This document shows, piece by piece, positions 9,258 through 18,520 of a DNA stretch of 64,000 nt. The stretch covers positions 186,001-250,000 of the forward strand of contig NZ_JBGJZL010000005.1 in assembly GCF_042610375.1 (NCBI RefSeq). The letters run 5' to 3'. Under the pieces are notes generated by a model. It did no database searches. It had not been told where the DNA came from and was given only the letters and a program-made list of their open reading frames with translations. Within the stretch, counting starts at the first letter, position 1. Each line of letters starts with the position of its first letter. The DNA is from CTSoil-075 sp042610375. GTDB lineage: Bacteria > Bacillota > Negativicutes > DSM-13327. The position numbers and the translations under genes were made by a program.

Positions 9258-10865
9258 ATGATAGAAATAATCATTACAAATCTAAAAGGGGTATTCCCAG
9301 CAATACTTGTTTTGATCATTTTTCTCCTAATGAGTATTGTGTTAATTAAACCGATCATGCGCTATATTGTAAAAAAAATAACAATCCATATCACATCAAT
9401 ACTGCTTACAGATACATATACCCAGAATCTTATGGAATTGCTACCGTCTCTTACACGTTTTTCAATTCTAAATTTACTAGAATTAAGTTTGCGCGCTGAA
9501 CGTGGAACCGTAATAACGCGTCCTCTAGGTTCTCCTAAGCATGTGCTTGGATATGATAATTTGATGTTTAATCCTCGTCAAATGACAGGGCTATCTCTTC
9601 CGGAAGGTGCTCCTGTAGATTTGAGTGTAACGATTGGACCTAATGCTGAAAAACCTATGAATATCAAAATTCCTCTCATGATTGCTGGGATGGCTTATGG
9701 CTTGGCTCTCAGTGAAGAAGCTAAAATCGCTTTGGCTAGAGCCTCAAAAAAATTAGATACGGCTATATGTTCGGGCGAGGGACCTTTTCTTCCTGAAGAA
9801 CCAGAGGAAGCAGGGAAATTTGTTTTACAAATTTGTCAATGGTCATGGGGCGGAAGAACCATGGAACAAATATCTTCTGCTGACATGCTGGAAGTTAAGA
9901 TGGGACAAGGAGCAGATGTAGGCACTGCAACGATTCAGGCTATTGAATTTGAAGGGAGAGCGCAACAACTTGCTGGTTTAAAGCCTGGTCAAGCTGCTGT
10001 AACCTTGCCAGCGCCACCTGGAGTTGAAAAACTTGAGGATTGGCCTGGTTTTATGAAAAATTTGCGTCAGCGGGCTCAGGGGATTCCCATTGCATTAAAG
10101 ATGATGGCAACAGATCGAATTGAGGAAGAATTATCCGTAGCGATAGAGTTAGGATTTGATGTCATTGTGATTGATGGAACAGGAGGAGGGTCTCATGCAA
10201 CATCTCCAATTAAACAAGATGATTTCGGTATACCTATTTTGATCGCGTTGGATCGTGCAAAACGCTATTTAGGAAATAGACCCATTAGTTTGATTGCAGG
10301 AGGTGGATATTTTACTCCGGGGCAGTGTCTTAAAGCTTTAGCTCTAGGAGCAGATGCCATTTATCTTGGTACTGTTCCTCTTTTTGCATTGGGACACAAT
10401 CAAATCAAAAAAGTGCTGCCTTGGGAACCGCCGACGACTCTTATTTTTTATAATTCTCCAACCAAAACACAACTAAATGTTGATCAGGCGACGACTAGTG
10501 TAACAAATACATTAAAATCAATGGTTTTAGAGATGCAAGAAGCAATGCGTTCGTTAGGAAAATCTTCATTAAAAGAATTGAGTGCTGACGATCTCATTGC
10601 ATTGGATAAGTTAACATCTGAAGTTACAGGGGTAAAGCAAGCCTTTGAACGACAAATCAAACCTTGGAAATCAAAGAAGGATGAAGTTTCTCAGTCGCCA
10701 GTTCGTCTGATTGAATCATTAAAGGTATTACAGGCACTACTAAACCATGCTCACCGTCTGGTCGAATTTCAAGAAAAACTAATTGTTATTTTACGTAAAG
10801 GGCAATTAGTAGAAAAAATTGAAGAATTAAAAATAGAGTATCATTCTTTTGAAGTAAAGCGCTAA
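9258..10865 (+). CDS. FMN-binding glutamate synthase-family protein, membrane-anchored
   Basis: 535 residues. An N-terminal hydrophobic segment (about residues 10-35) anchors the protein. The rest matches the FMN/TIM-barrel domain of glutamate synthase large subunits: IPLMIAGMAYG, SGEGPFLPEE, VKMGQGADVG, the IDGTGGGSHATSP phosphate/substrate loop, and SLIAGGGYFTPG with ALGADAIYLGT. The glutaminase domain and the Cys ligands for the 3Fe-4S cluster are not evident, so it is one of the stand-alone GltB2-type flavoproteins whose substrate is unknown. The C-terminal 120 residues are helical and unlike the family core. It is a single-gene unit with AGAGGA before ATG 9258 and a terminator after it. 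Confidence 0.85.
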   Translation: MIEIIITNLKGVFPAILVLIIFLLMSIVLIKPIMRYIVKKITIHITSILLTDTYTQNLMELLPSLTRFSILNLLELSLRAERGTVITRPLGSPKHVLGYDNLMFNPRQMTGLSLPEGAPVDLSVTIGPNAEKPMNIKIPLMIAGMAYGLALSEEAKIALARASKKLDTAICSGEGPFLPEEPEEAGKFVLQICQWSWGGRTMEQISSADMLEVKMGQGADVGTATIQAIEFEGRAQQLAGLKPGQAAVTLPAPPGVEKLEDWPGFMKNLRQRAQGIPIALKMMATDRIEEELSVAIELGFDVIVIDGTGGGSHATSPIKQDDFGIPILIALDRAKRYLGNRPISLIAGGGYFTPGQCLKALALGADAIYLGTVPLFALGHNQIKKVLPWEPPTTLIFYNSPTKTQLNVDQATTSVTNTLKSMVLEMQEAMRSLGKSSLKELSADDLIALDKLTSEVTGVKQAFERQIKPWKSKKDEVSQSPVRLIESLKVLQALLNHAHRLVEFQEKLIVILRKGQLVEKIEELKIEYHSFEVKR

Positions 10866-10914
10866 TTGATCTTTTAGGTCATAAAAAGATAATATTGTTT
10901 GTTCAAAATAATCT

Positions 10915-10954
10915 GGTGTAAACTCCTTAGATGCTAAGAAGTTTACACCGCTTT
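10915..10954 (+). terminator. Intrinsic terminator
   Basis: GGTGTAAACT (10915-10924) pairs with AGTTTACACC (10940-10949), followed by GCTTTTT. Confidence 0.85.
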
Positions 10955-11138
10955 TTCGTTTTAAGAAAGGATGTACTCTCGTAGACAATTTATTAATATG
11001 AAAAATAGTTAATTATAATTGAAGGTATATAAAATAGTTTGTCGAAAAAGATAAGCAATTATATTTGATTTATGGTAAAGTTTTCTTAATTTCAGTATCT
11101 GAGCTGATAACTGCAATGTAAAAATAAGGAGTAAAGAC

Positions 11139-12986
11139 ATGAAGACTCAAACATTAGGACATCAATTCAGATTATGGACGATTTTTCTTGTCATTGTTCC
11201 CTGTTTACTAGTCATGATAGTTTATACAGTTGGTCAGATCAAAATAGTTAAGGAGAAAAATCTGGAGATGATTAGTCAGAGAGTACATTCTCAAGAAAGG
11301 CTAATCGATCATTGGATGATGGAACGGGCCGATAATGTACGCAGGCTGAGTTACTTAGAAGCTTTCCGTAGTTTAGATGAAAAGCAAATGAAGCATACTC
11401 TCACCCTCATGCAACAGGGGAACAAAGACTTTGATACCTTATCTTATATAGATAGCTCTGGAATATTTAAAATATCAACTTTCAATAAAGAAATTAAATA
11501 CCGATCTGCCGTTGGACAACCTTATTTTGAAGTAGCTAAGTTGGGAAATGAGTATATTTCAGATGTAGTCATTGGTCGTAATAGTGGTTTACCTATTATT
11601 AATTTTTCAGCTCCTGTTTATAATTATGATGGCATTTTTCAAGGAGTGATTCTTGGTTCCGTGAAAACGACAGCACTGGCCATGCTTTTAAGTGATAATT
11701 GGATTGGTCAGACAGAGGAGGTTCGTTTAGTTAACCAGGACGGAATCATGCTCACTGAACCAAGATACTTGAATGTATTAATTGGGAAAGGACTTACGAA
11801 AGATACAGCTATCATGAAAGTTAAATTATCTAGTGATGCGTTGCGTAATATCCATTTGGGTGAAACGGGCACTGCGACTTGGATTGATTACATGGACGAA
11901 AAGGTGATGGGAGCTTATCAGTATATGCCTGAACGCGGTTGGACACTCGTTGGCAATATCAGTGAAGCCGAAATTTTAAAACCTATTTATTATCAGTTAG
12001 GGATAATGGCTGGTGTCAGTCTATTATTGGTTCTACTCATTATGCCCTTTGTGACATTGATAACCAATCGAATAAAAGATCCCTTATACTGGTTAATTAA
12101 ACAGTCTAAACTTGTTATGAGGGAAGACTATGAAAAAATTGATCTCGAAAACTATTCAAGAAATATGCCTCGTGAATTATCTGTTCTTTGTGAGACTTTT
12201 ATAGAAATGAGTCATAAAATACAACATACTGTCAGCCTTCTCAGGGAAAATGAGCTGAAACTCGAGAATAAAGTGAGCGAGATACAAGATATGAACGCAA
12301 CACTTGAGGAGGAGATTTCTGAACGTCAGCTCGTTGAAGAAGTACTTCGACAATTGAATATTAAACTAGAAGATAAAGTGTATGAACGGACAAGGGCATT
12401 GGAAGAGGAAATTAATAAACATCAAGCAGCTAATGCTAATTTATTGATTTTGAATGAGGAACTACAACGAATCTCATTATCTGATGGACTTACTGGAATT
12501 GCTAATCGCCGTTACTTTGATGAATTTTTAGAAAGAGAATGGCAAAGAGCAAAGCGAGATAAAACATCCCTTGCATTACTGATGATTGATCTTGATTTTT
12601 TCAAGAACTATAATGATACTTATGGTCATATGGCTGGAGATGAGTGTTTAAAATTGATTGCAAAAGAGCTAAGAAGTATACCAAAACGTAGCATTGATAT
12701 TGTTGCTCGCTATGGTGGAGAGGAATTAGCATTTGTCTTACCAGATATGAATGAGTTAGATGCGATTGTAATGGGTGAACAGGTACGCGTGGCTGTTGAA
12801 CAATTGGCGATCGAACATAAAGGTTCATCAATCAGTGAAAGTGTTACTGTTAGCGTTGGGATCGCTGTTATGATACCAGACCAGGATGATATTTCAGCAA
12901 TGATCATTGCTAAGGCTGATGAAGCTCTTTACCAGGCAAAAAGAGAAGGACGCAATCAAGTGAAATTAGCCAAATCTAAGCAATAA
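11139..12986 (+). CDS. Diguanylate cyclase with periplasmic Cache sensor
   Basis: 615 residues. Order: membrane segment at about 13-33, a large extracytoplasmic double-Cache-like sensor region to about 280, a second membrane segment at 286-308, a HAMP-like linker, a long coiled coil at about 370-440, then a GGDEF domain. The domain start DGLTGIANRRYFDEFL and the active-site loop GGEEL near 526 are intact, so c-di-GMP synthesis is expected. The inhibitory RxxD site five residues before GGEEL is not present. It is a monocistronic gene with AAGGAG before ATG and a strong terminator after. The ligand is unknown. Confidence 0.92.
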   Translation: MKTQTLGHQFRLWTIFLVIVPCLLVMIVYTVGQIKIVKEKNLEMISQRVHSQERLIDHWMMERADNVRRLSYLEAFRSLDEKQMKHTLTLMQQGNKDFDTLSYIDSSGIFKISTFNKEIKYRSAVGQPYFEVAKLGNEYISDVVIGRNSGLPIINFSAPVYNYDGIFQGVILGSVKTTALAMLLSDNWIGQTEEVRLVNQDGIMLTEPRYLNVLIGKGLTKDTAIMKVKLSSDALRNIHLGETGTATWIDYMDEKVMGAYQYMPERGWTLVGNISEAEILKPIYYQLGIMAGVSLLLVLLIMPFVTLITNRIKDPLYWLIKQSKLVMREDYEKIDLENYSRNMPRELSVLCETFIEMSHKIQHTVSLLRENELKLENKVSEIQDMNATLEEEISERQLVEEVLRQLNIKLEDKVYERTRALEEEINKHQAANANLLILNEELQRISLSDGLTGIANRRYFDEFLEREWQRAKRDKTSLALLMIDLDFFKNYNDTYGHMAGDECLKLIAKELRSIPKRSIDIVARYGGEELAFVLPDMNELDAIVMGEQVRVAVEQLAIEHKGSSISESVTVSVGIAVMIPDQDDISAMIIAKADEALYQAKREGRNQVKLAKSKQ

Positions 12987-12988
12987 AA

Positions 12989-13029
12989 AGAGATGCCCTA
13001 CAGTTCAAAAAGAACTGTAGGGCATCTCT
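12989..13029. terminator. Long stem-loop between diguanylate cyclase and Cys-rich gene
   Basis: A perfect 18-bp stem (12989-13006 with 13012-13029) and a 5-nt loop lie between convergent genes. T runs are weak on the plus side, so the termination efficiency is uncertain. Confidence 0.7.
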
Positions 13030-13037
13030 CGCAATTT

Positions 13038-13181
13038 TTACTTATTTTTTTGAGCAATTTCTCTTACACAATAGACTAGGTTTTCCTTCTCACGATGAAA
13101 ATTGATGCATTGGCAACATTTTCCGTGGCGCGCACAGTCAACTTTAGGACAGGTACAATTCTGTTCATTACATCCAGCCAT
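13038..13181 (-). CDS. 47-residue cysteine-rich protein (DUF6485-like)
   Basis: A small ORF with an ideal ribosome site (GGAGG, six bases before ATG 13181). The product has seven cysteines in the order C-x4-C-x-C-x5-C-x5-CC-x2-C, including CARHGKCCQC, plus a final cysteine near YCV, which suggests a small metal-binding knot. The pattern resembles the small DUF6485 family of anaerobes, recognised from the RxGKCCxC motif only. It is convergent with the diguanylate cyclase and divergent from the pyridoxamine kinase. Function is unknown; iron or zinc binding is an inference. Confidence 0.75.
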   Translation of the reverse strand: MAGCNEQNCTCPKVDCARHGKCCQCINFHREKENLVYCVREIAQKNK

Positions 13182-13314
13182 ACTTAACCTCCATTATTTA
13201 ATAAATAATATTGCTTTGTTTAATTGTAACATATTGTAATAGCAAAAGTAATGGAATATTAATTTTAAGTCAAGTGTGGTATTCTATGTTTAAAACTCAC
13301 AAGGAGTCAAAAAA

Positions 13315-14172
13315 ATGAAACCTTTTGTACCAAAGGTAGTTGCGATTCAAGATCTTTCTTGTTTTGGACGTTGTTCCTTAACTACAATTATACCCGTTTT
13401 ATCATGTATGGGTGTTCAAGTATGTCCGTTGCCAACGGCTCTATTCAGTACTCATTTAGGTGGATTTGGTCAGCCGGCTTTTTATGATTTTACTAATCAT
13501 ATGCCAATTTTTTCTCAGCACTGGAAGAGAGAAGATGTTATATTTGATTGCATTTATAGTGGTTTTCTTGCGTCAGAGGAACAGATCGCTTTAGTGTGTC
13601 ATTTAATTGATGAATTTTCACAAAATACTCCTCTCGTCGTGGTTGATCCTGTCATGGGAGATGGAGGTAAACTTTATTCCACATATACGCCCTATATGCA
13701 GGAACAGATGAAGGTTTTAGTCAAAAAAGCCGATATTATTACACCAAATTATACGGAAGCTTGCTTTTTACTAGGTGAACCTTATCAAACAGAGCATTAT
13801 GATATGGAAAAGATGAAGGAGTGGCTTGTTCGCTTGGCTGATCTTGGTCCATCAATTGTAGTCATGACTGGAATTATTGTAGACCAAAAGAAGGTCATCA
13901 ATCTTGGGTATGATCAGCAAACAGGCTCCTTCTGGGAAGTTTCTAAAGACTATATTATGGCTCAGTATCCAGGGACAGGAGATATTTTTGCTAGTGTATT
14001 AACGGGTTCATTGATGAAGGGAAAGGATCTATATACAGCAATGGAACTGGCTTCAGACTTTGTCGCATTAGCAATTAAAGCTACTTTTGATGCTTGTACT
14101 CCTAAACGAGAAGGGGTGCTATTAGAAAGTGTATTACCCTGGCTTTGCCGCAAAGTTGATAACGAAGGATGA
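13315..14172 (+). CDS. Pyridoxamine/pyridoxal kinase (PdxY-like)
   Basis: 285 residues of the ribokinase superfamily. It phosphorylates pyridoxal or pyridoxamine with ATP in vitamin B6 salvage. VVVDPVMGDGGKLY is the family substrate/ATP signature. ITPNYTEACFLLGE and GTGDIFASVLTGSLM supply the anion hole and catalytic Asp of ribokinase-type enzymes. The N terminus AIQDLSCFGRCSLTTIIPVLS is typical of the stand-alone pyridoxamine kinase group in Firmicutes. AAGGAG precedes ATG 13315. Confidence 0.9.
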   Translation: MKPFVPKVVAIQDLSCFGRCSLTTIIPVLSCMGVQVCPLPTALFSTHLGGFGQPAFYDFTNHMPIFSQHWKREDVIFDCIYSGFLASEEQIALVCHLIDEFSQNTPLVVVDPVMGDGGKLYSTYTPYMQEQMKVLVKKADIITPNYTEACFLLGEPYQTEHYDMEKMKEWLVRLADLGPSIVVMTGIIVDQKKVINLGYDQQTGSFWEVSKDYIMAQYPGTGDIFASVLTGSLMKGKDLYTAMELASDFVALAIKATFDACTPKREGVLLESVLPWLCRKVDNEG

Positions 14173-14183
14173 AAAAATAACAT

Positions 14184-15134
14184 TTAAGAGTTTTCGTAAG
14201 CTAGTTTTTTTGTTGGTGAGTTCGCAAAATTGATAATGATAATACTGATCAAAATCATGATTCCGCCTAAAATCTGAGTGGGGAAAATAGTTTCTGCTAA
14301 GAAAAAATGACCGCTGAGTACGCCAATGATAGACATTAGATTTAAGTATAAGGTTGTGATGGTAACATCAAGTTTGCTTAATGCATAAATATATAAAAAA
14401 TAACCAAGAGCGGAACAGCAAATAGCAAGGTAGAAAATGTTACTCAAAGCATTCCATGAAAAAAAGTGCCATTGACTATATTCAAATAATGAAAGAGGAA
14501 TTAAAAATATAGTTCCAAACAAAGTCTGATAGGTAGTCAGAAATAAACCTGAATATTTACCATTTAGTGATTTGTTGAGCAATGTGTATAAAGACCATGA
14601 AAGCATTGCACCAACAATACACAGATTACCTTTAAAGGTTTGAGAAGAAAAATCGAGTTGACCATTGGCGGTAATGGCTAAATAAGCTCCAGACATGGCG
14701 CCGATGATTCCTAAAGATTGGATAAGAGGTATTTTAGTTTTAAAGACAAGCACATCTAAGGCAATGGCAAGAATAGGAATGATAGCCGTAATCAGTGCTG
14801 CACTTGATGCTGTAGTGAGACTAATACCTGTATTTTCAAGGTAGAAATATAAAGTTATACCGAAGAAACCTGCGATGGTCATTTTCCCCCAATCACAGCG
14901 TTGTAGTTTGACATTCGGCTGGATTTTTTTGGTGATTGTTAATAAAATTGCACTAGCAATCATGAAACGTAAGAGTGCTAATGTAATAGGAGGTACTTCT
15001 TTAACTGCAGTTTTGATACTGATAAATGACATCCCCCATAAGGTGACTGTGATGAGCATGGCAAGGTTGGCGAGAACTTTATCGGAAAGAAGAGATTGAA
15101 TGATTATTTTTGTTTTTTTCAAGAATAGTTCCAT
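14184..15134 (-). CDS. EamA/DMT-family transporter
   Basis: 316 residues with about ten hydrophobic segments arranged as two EamA repeats. The first starts at LITVTLWGMSFISIK and the second at AMLSWSLYTLLNK, each with the W-G/S-x-x-F/L pattern of drug/metabolite transporters. The substrate cannot be told from sequence; the family exports amino acids, metabolites or drugs. GGAGG lies 12 bases before ATG 15134. It is convergent with the pyridoxamine kinase (11-bp gap), with no strong terminator between. Confidence 0.88.
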   Translation of the reverse strand: MELFLKKTKIIIQSLLSDKVLANLAMLITVTLWGMSFISIKTAVKEVPPITLALLRFMIASAILLTITKKIQPNVKLQRCDWGKMTIAGFFGITLYFYLENTGISLTTASSAALITAIIPILAIALDVLVFKTKIPLIQSLGIIGAMSGAYLAITANGQLDFSSQTFKGNLCIVGAMLSWSLYTLLNKSLNGKYSGLFLTTYQTLFGTIFLIPLSLFEYSQWHFFSWNALSNIFYLAICCSALGYFLYIYALSKLDVTITTLYLNLMSIIGVLSGHFFLAETIFPTQILGGIMILISIIIINFANSPTKKLAYENS

Positions 15135-15162
15135 TGATTTCTTTTTCCTCCATAGGTAAGAT

Positions 15163-15924
15163 TTATTGCCCGAAGGTAGATAAGTTATCAGTTTTATATT
15201 TTTCCATTGTTTTTTTCTTTATATCAGCAAGAGCATCATTTTGATAATTAAAGATTGGTTTTTTAAGGCTTTCTACTTCTGTCACTTTCCAACCATTTGG
15301 TGTTTGGTTTATTGTGAATCCCATAGCTGCTAAATCTGTGGTACCGTACATTGTCATACCATTGACGAGTTCTCGAGTATAGTAACAGGCACCAGTAATT
15401 TCAGTGGAATTAGCAGAAAATATATCAACATATTGTAGAGTGTAGTGATGATACTGATTGACCCAACTTTGAAATTGTTCATTGGTAAGTTTCCGCGATT
15501 GAATGTCGACTTGCTGAAGTTTAGCTAAATCTTTCTGATTGAATGCATCCATGCGTTTTAATAATACGGAAATAGCTTTGCGTTCATCCTTTGAAACAGT
15601 GGTGATCAATTCTTTAACATTGGATAATTCGATGATCGTTCCCCATTGGAAAGCACTAACACCACTATTTTTGAGCGTTGCATCAAATTTTAAAGAGAGG
15701 TCTTCTTTCTTGAATTTTCTTGGTAAATTAGTCGGCTGATATTTTATGCCATCATCACCAAGAATACCATAAAATCCTCCTTCAATATTTGCGTAATATA
15801 CGTGTCCTGTAAGATGGAAGGTCTCTGCTGGTAAATTTTTCTTTGCGGCATGAGCTGGAGATGAGTATAGAAAGAGTGCAATGAGTAATAAGATAAATGA
15901 ATATCTGTACTTGATGTTGTTCAT
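15163..15924 (-). CDS. Exported protein of unknown function
   Basis: About 253 residues from ATG 15924, which has GGGGG six bases upstream; an in-frame start 24 bases earlier lacks this. A clear signal peptide (hydrophobic core LLLIALFLYSS, then PAHAA cleavage site) directs it out of the cytoplasm. The N-terminal third has alternating beta-strand character (HLTGHVYYANIEGGFYGIL). The middle and C-terminal part look like a nuclear-transport-factor-2-type fold (LLKRMDAFNQKDLAKLQQV then W-V-x-E). No known family is claimed. It may be co-transcribed with the downstream EamA gene (28-bp gap). Confidence 0.75.
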   Translation of the reverse strand: MNNIKYRYSFILLLIALFLYSSPAHAAKKNLPAETFHLTGHVYYANIEGGFYGILGDDGIKYQPTNLPRKFKKEDLSLKFDATLKNSGVSAFQWGTIIELSNVKELITTVSKDERKAISVLLKRMDAFNQKDLAKLQQVDIQSRKLTNEQFQSWVNQYHHYTLQYVDIFSANSTEITGACYYTRELVNGMTMYGTTDLAAMGFTINQTPNGWKVTEVESLKKPIFNYQNDALADIKKKTMEKYKTDNLSTFGQ

Positions 15925-16066
15925 GAAGAACCCCCTATAATGATACATATTTTAACAAAAAATAATTACTGTCATATTTATCATATCATAGTATGAGTTT
16001 CATTGCTCATATTGATTTTCATAAAAGTCTAGGCTAAAGTATTTTAAAAGTTTTATAAAATAAAAG

Positions 16067-16095
16067 TTGAATTTTTCGATTATTAAGATTATAAT
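16067..16095 (+). promoter_or_regulatory. Sigma-A-type promoter for a candidate noncoding RNA
   Basis: TTGAAT (16067-16072) and TATAAT (16090-16095) are separated by exactly 17 bp. The predicted start is near 16102, upstream of a gene-free 300-bp stretch ending in a terminator. Confidence 0.7.
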
Positions 16096-16101
16096 AAGAC
16101 T

Positions 16102-16405
16102 ATATCAAAGAAGGAGGAAAAAGAAGAGTAAGTAAATGAATTTGAAATGAGGTGGTTCTATTACAGAGATAAATGGAAAGTGGACCACAATTTTATATAA
16201 CTAGATACTGAAGTATGAACGAGTACAACCTGCGTTGTGCTGGGAATTGGGGATATGCACTACGACCCCCACCCTTGATCAAGTATCAATGCTTTAGGAA
16301 TGTAGTTGACCATATACCTATAAAAAGGTACAGGTACAACATCATATAGCTTTATTAAAAAAGAATAAAGGAAACATTGCATTGTTTCCTTTATTCTTTT
16401 TGCAA
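16102..16405 (+). ncRNA. Candidate noncoding RNA of about 300 nt
   Basis: The segment has a good promoter at its 5' end and a perfect 19-bp terminator hairpin (arms 16358-16376 and 16383-16401, then T-rich) at its 3' end, but no credible gene. The 5' part has a polypurine stretch with AAGGAGG. GTGGTTC can pair with GGACCAC about 25 nt later. The only frame with a start near the ribosome-like site is a four-codon ORF. I do not recognise a family; 6S-like RNA or a leader that ends before pckA are possibilities. The RNA call rests on promoter plus structure plus terminator. Confidence 0.5.
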
Positions 16406-16608
16406 AATTAAGAAATAAATTCCATGTAAGAATGAGTAAGGTTTCTGCCTGCATTTAAGAATATGGCATAAGTCAAATCGTTTCTTACTATATCAGGATG
16501 TCGTTTTGGTAGTCCACCTTAGCCTAAGATTGTGAATAATTTCTCATTCGATTAAAAAACTTCCATTTCGATTGATGGATTACTGAAGATGATACATAAA
16601 ATAATTTG

Positions 16609-16626
16609 AATTTTGTATACAAAATT
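16609..16626. promoter_or_regulatory. 18-bp perfect palindrome upstream of pckA
   Basis: AATTTTGTATACAAAATT is fully self-complementary. It lies just upstream of the pckA promoter. The TTGTATACAA core resembles operators of GntR-family regulators; the regulator is not in the window. Confidence 0.55.
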
Positions 16627-16648
16627 TAGTTTTTTTAGTTTCATTATA

Positions 16649-16678
16649 TTGACAAGAGCTTTTTAAAAAAAGTAAAAT
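16649..16678 (+). promoter_or_regulatory. Probable pckA promoter
   Basis: TTGACA (16649-16654) and TAAAAT (16673-16678) with an 18-bp spacer lie about 70 bp upstream of the pckA start and 23 bp after the palindrome. Confidence 0.55.
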
Positions 16679-16750
16679 AATAACAGGAGATCAAATCATT
16701 ATTATTACTTTCAAGGTAAAGTCAGAAGGTATCATGGGAGGGGAATGATT

Positions 16751-18307
16751 ATGAGTAAATGTATAATCAATGGGGCGAAGATGATTCACCACAATTTAAC
16801 GACGGCCGAACTGATCGAAATGTCTTTACAAAAGAAAGAAGGCTTATTGGCAGGGAATGGTGCACTGCGAGTATCAACTGGCAAATACACTGGTAGATCG
16901 CCTAAAGATAAGTTTATTGTAGATGTATCAGTCATTCATGATGAAATTGCCTGGGGAAATAATAAACCTTTTTCAATAGAAAAATTTGATCAATTACATC
17001 AGCGTATGATGGAATATATGAAAGATAAAGAACTCTTTGTATTTGATGGTTTTGCTGGTGCTGATAAAAAATATCAGAGTAACATTAGAGTGATTAATGA
17101 GTTTGCTTGGCAAAATCTATTTATTCATCAGTTATTACTACGACCTGAAGGCGATTTAAAATCCTTTACTCCTGATTTTGAAATTATTTGTATGCCGAAC
17201 TTTAAGGCTGATCCAACAGTTGATGGGACTCATTCAGAAGCCTTTATTTTACTGAATTTCGAACGTCGTATGGTACTGATTGGTGGTACTCAATATGCAG
17301 GAGAAATGAAAAAATCTGTATTCACGATTATGAACTATGTATTACCCCATAAGGGTGTTTTATCTATGCACTGTTCAGCTAATGTTGGTGAGAATAATGA
17401 GAGTGCATTGTTCTTTGGACTGAGTGGTACAGGTAAAACTACATTATCAGCTGATCCGTTGCGCAAACTGATTGGTGATGATGAACACGGTTGGAGTGAC
17501 GATGGTATTTTCAATATTGAAGGTGGCTGCTATGCCAAATGTATTCATTTGAGCCATGAAACTGAGCCCCAAATTTGGGATGCCATACATTTTGGTTCAG
17601 TACTAGAAAACGTGACGATGGATGAGGAAAATCGAGAAATTGATTATGATGATGAAACTGTGACTGAAAATACTCGAGTTGCTTATCCCGTAGATTATAT
17701 ACATAATGCTCTTATTCCTGGAGTTGCTGGTCATCCTAAAACAGTTGTCTTCTTAACAGCTGATGCCTTTGGTGTTCTTCCTCCTATCTCAAAATTAACA
17801 AAAGAACAAGCCATGTATCATTTTCTTTCAGGATATACCAGTAAATTAGCTGGTACAGAACGGGGAATAACAGAGCCACAAGCTACTTTTTCGGCATGTT
17901 TTGGTGAACCATTTTTACCCTTATCACCATTAACCTATGCTAAGTTATTAGGAGAAAAATTAGAAAAACATGATACTAGTGTATTTTTGATCAATACCGG
18001 GTGGTCCGGTGGTGCTTATGGTGTAGGTAAACGTATGAAATTATCCTATACTCGCTCAATGGTTACAGCGGCCATTGAAGGTTGGCTTGCCGATGTGCCT
18101 TATGAGCTTGATCCAATTTTTAATGTATATATACCAACAGAATGTCCCAATGTTTCTTCAGAAATTCTAAAACCTCGCAATGTATGGCAGGATAAAGAAG
18201 AATATGATGCCAAAGCTCGTGAATTAGCACAGTTATTTATTGAAAACTTTAAGAGATTTGGTGCTCAAATCCCTGAGTCAATTATCAATGCAGGGCCCAA
18301 AATATAA
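16751..18307 (+). CDS. pckA: ATP-dependent phosphoenolpyruvate carboxykinase
   Basis: 518 residues, the usual length of ATP-type PEPCK. It interconverts oxaloacetate plus ATP with PEP, CO2 and ADP. Signatures: STGKYTGRSPKDKFIV (substrate-binding Arg) near the N terminus, the kinase-1a P loop GLSGTGKTTLSADP near 223, LIGDDEHGW (metal ligand Asp) near 240, and NTGWSGGAYGVGKRM with the C-terminal lid. ATG 16751 is chosen because GGGAGGGG ends seven bases earlier; ATG 16745 would be too close. In fermentative anaerobes it can run in either direction. It is monocistronic, with a palindrome and promoter upstream and a terminator downstream. Confidence 0.97.
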   Translation: MSKCIINGAKMIHHNLTTAELIEMSLQKKEGLLAGNGALRVSTGKYTGRSPKDKFIVDVSVIHDEIAWGNNKPFSIEKFDQLHQRMMEYMKDKELFVFDGFAGADKKYQSNIRVINEFAWQNLFIHQLLLRPEGDLKSFTPDFEIICMPNFKADPTVDGTHSEAFILLNFERRMVLIGGTQYAGEMKKSVFTIMNYVLPHKGVLSMHCSANVGENNESALFFGLSGTGKTTLSADPLRKLIGDDEHGWSDDGIFNIEGGCYAKCIHLSHETEPQIWDAIHFGSVLENVTMDEENREIDYDDETVTENTRVAYPVDYIHNALIPGVAGHPKTVVFLTADAFGVLPPISKLTKEQAMYHFLSGYTSKLAGTERGITEPQATFSACFGEPFLPLSPLTYAKLLGEKLEKHDTSVFLINTGWSGGAYGVGKRMKLSYTRSMVTAAIEGWLADVPYELDPIFNVYIPTECPNVSSEILKPRNVWQDKEEYDAKARELAQLFIENFKRFGAQIPESIINAGPKI

Positions 18308-18319
18308 TAGTAAAATGAC

Positions 18320-18360
18320 AATAAGTCCCCTGGATCAATGTTGATCTGGGGGCTTATTTT
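18320..18360 (+). terminator. Intrinsic terminator after pckA
   Basis: AATAAG-CCCC-GGATCA pairs with TTGATC-GGGG-CTTATT, ending in TTTTAT. Confidence 0.85.
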
Positions 18361-18520
18361 ATCCCATCTTGCATATCGTATTTGAGCAAATATAAGGAGG
18401 GGGCAGGGGAGAGAAACTTGATTTATATCGAATGATAAGGGTATAATTGGGGTATTATTATTTTGGTGGATATTGGTGAATGAATATAAGCGATATTTGC
18501 ACTTGAAAGGACTTTAATAG

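Noticed and set aside
16260..16454. 64-codon minus-strand frame upstream of pckA
   Set aside because: It runs through the terminator hairpin of the candidate RNA, and no start signal is visible.
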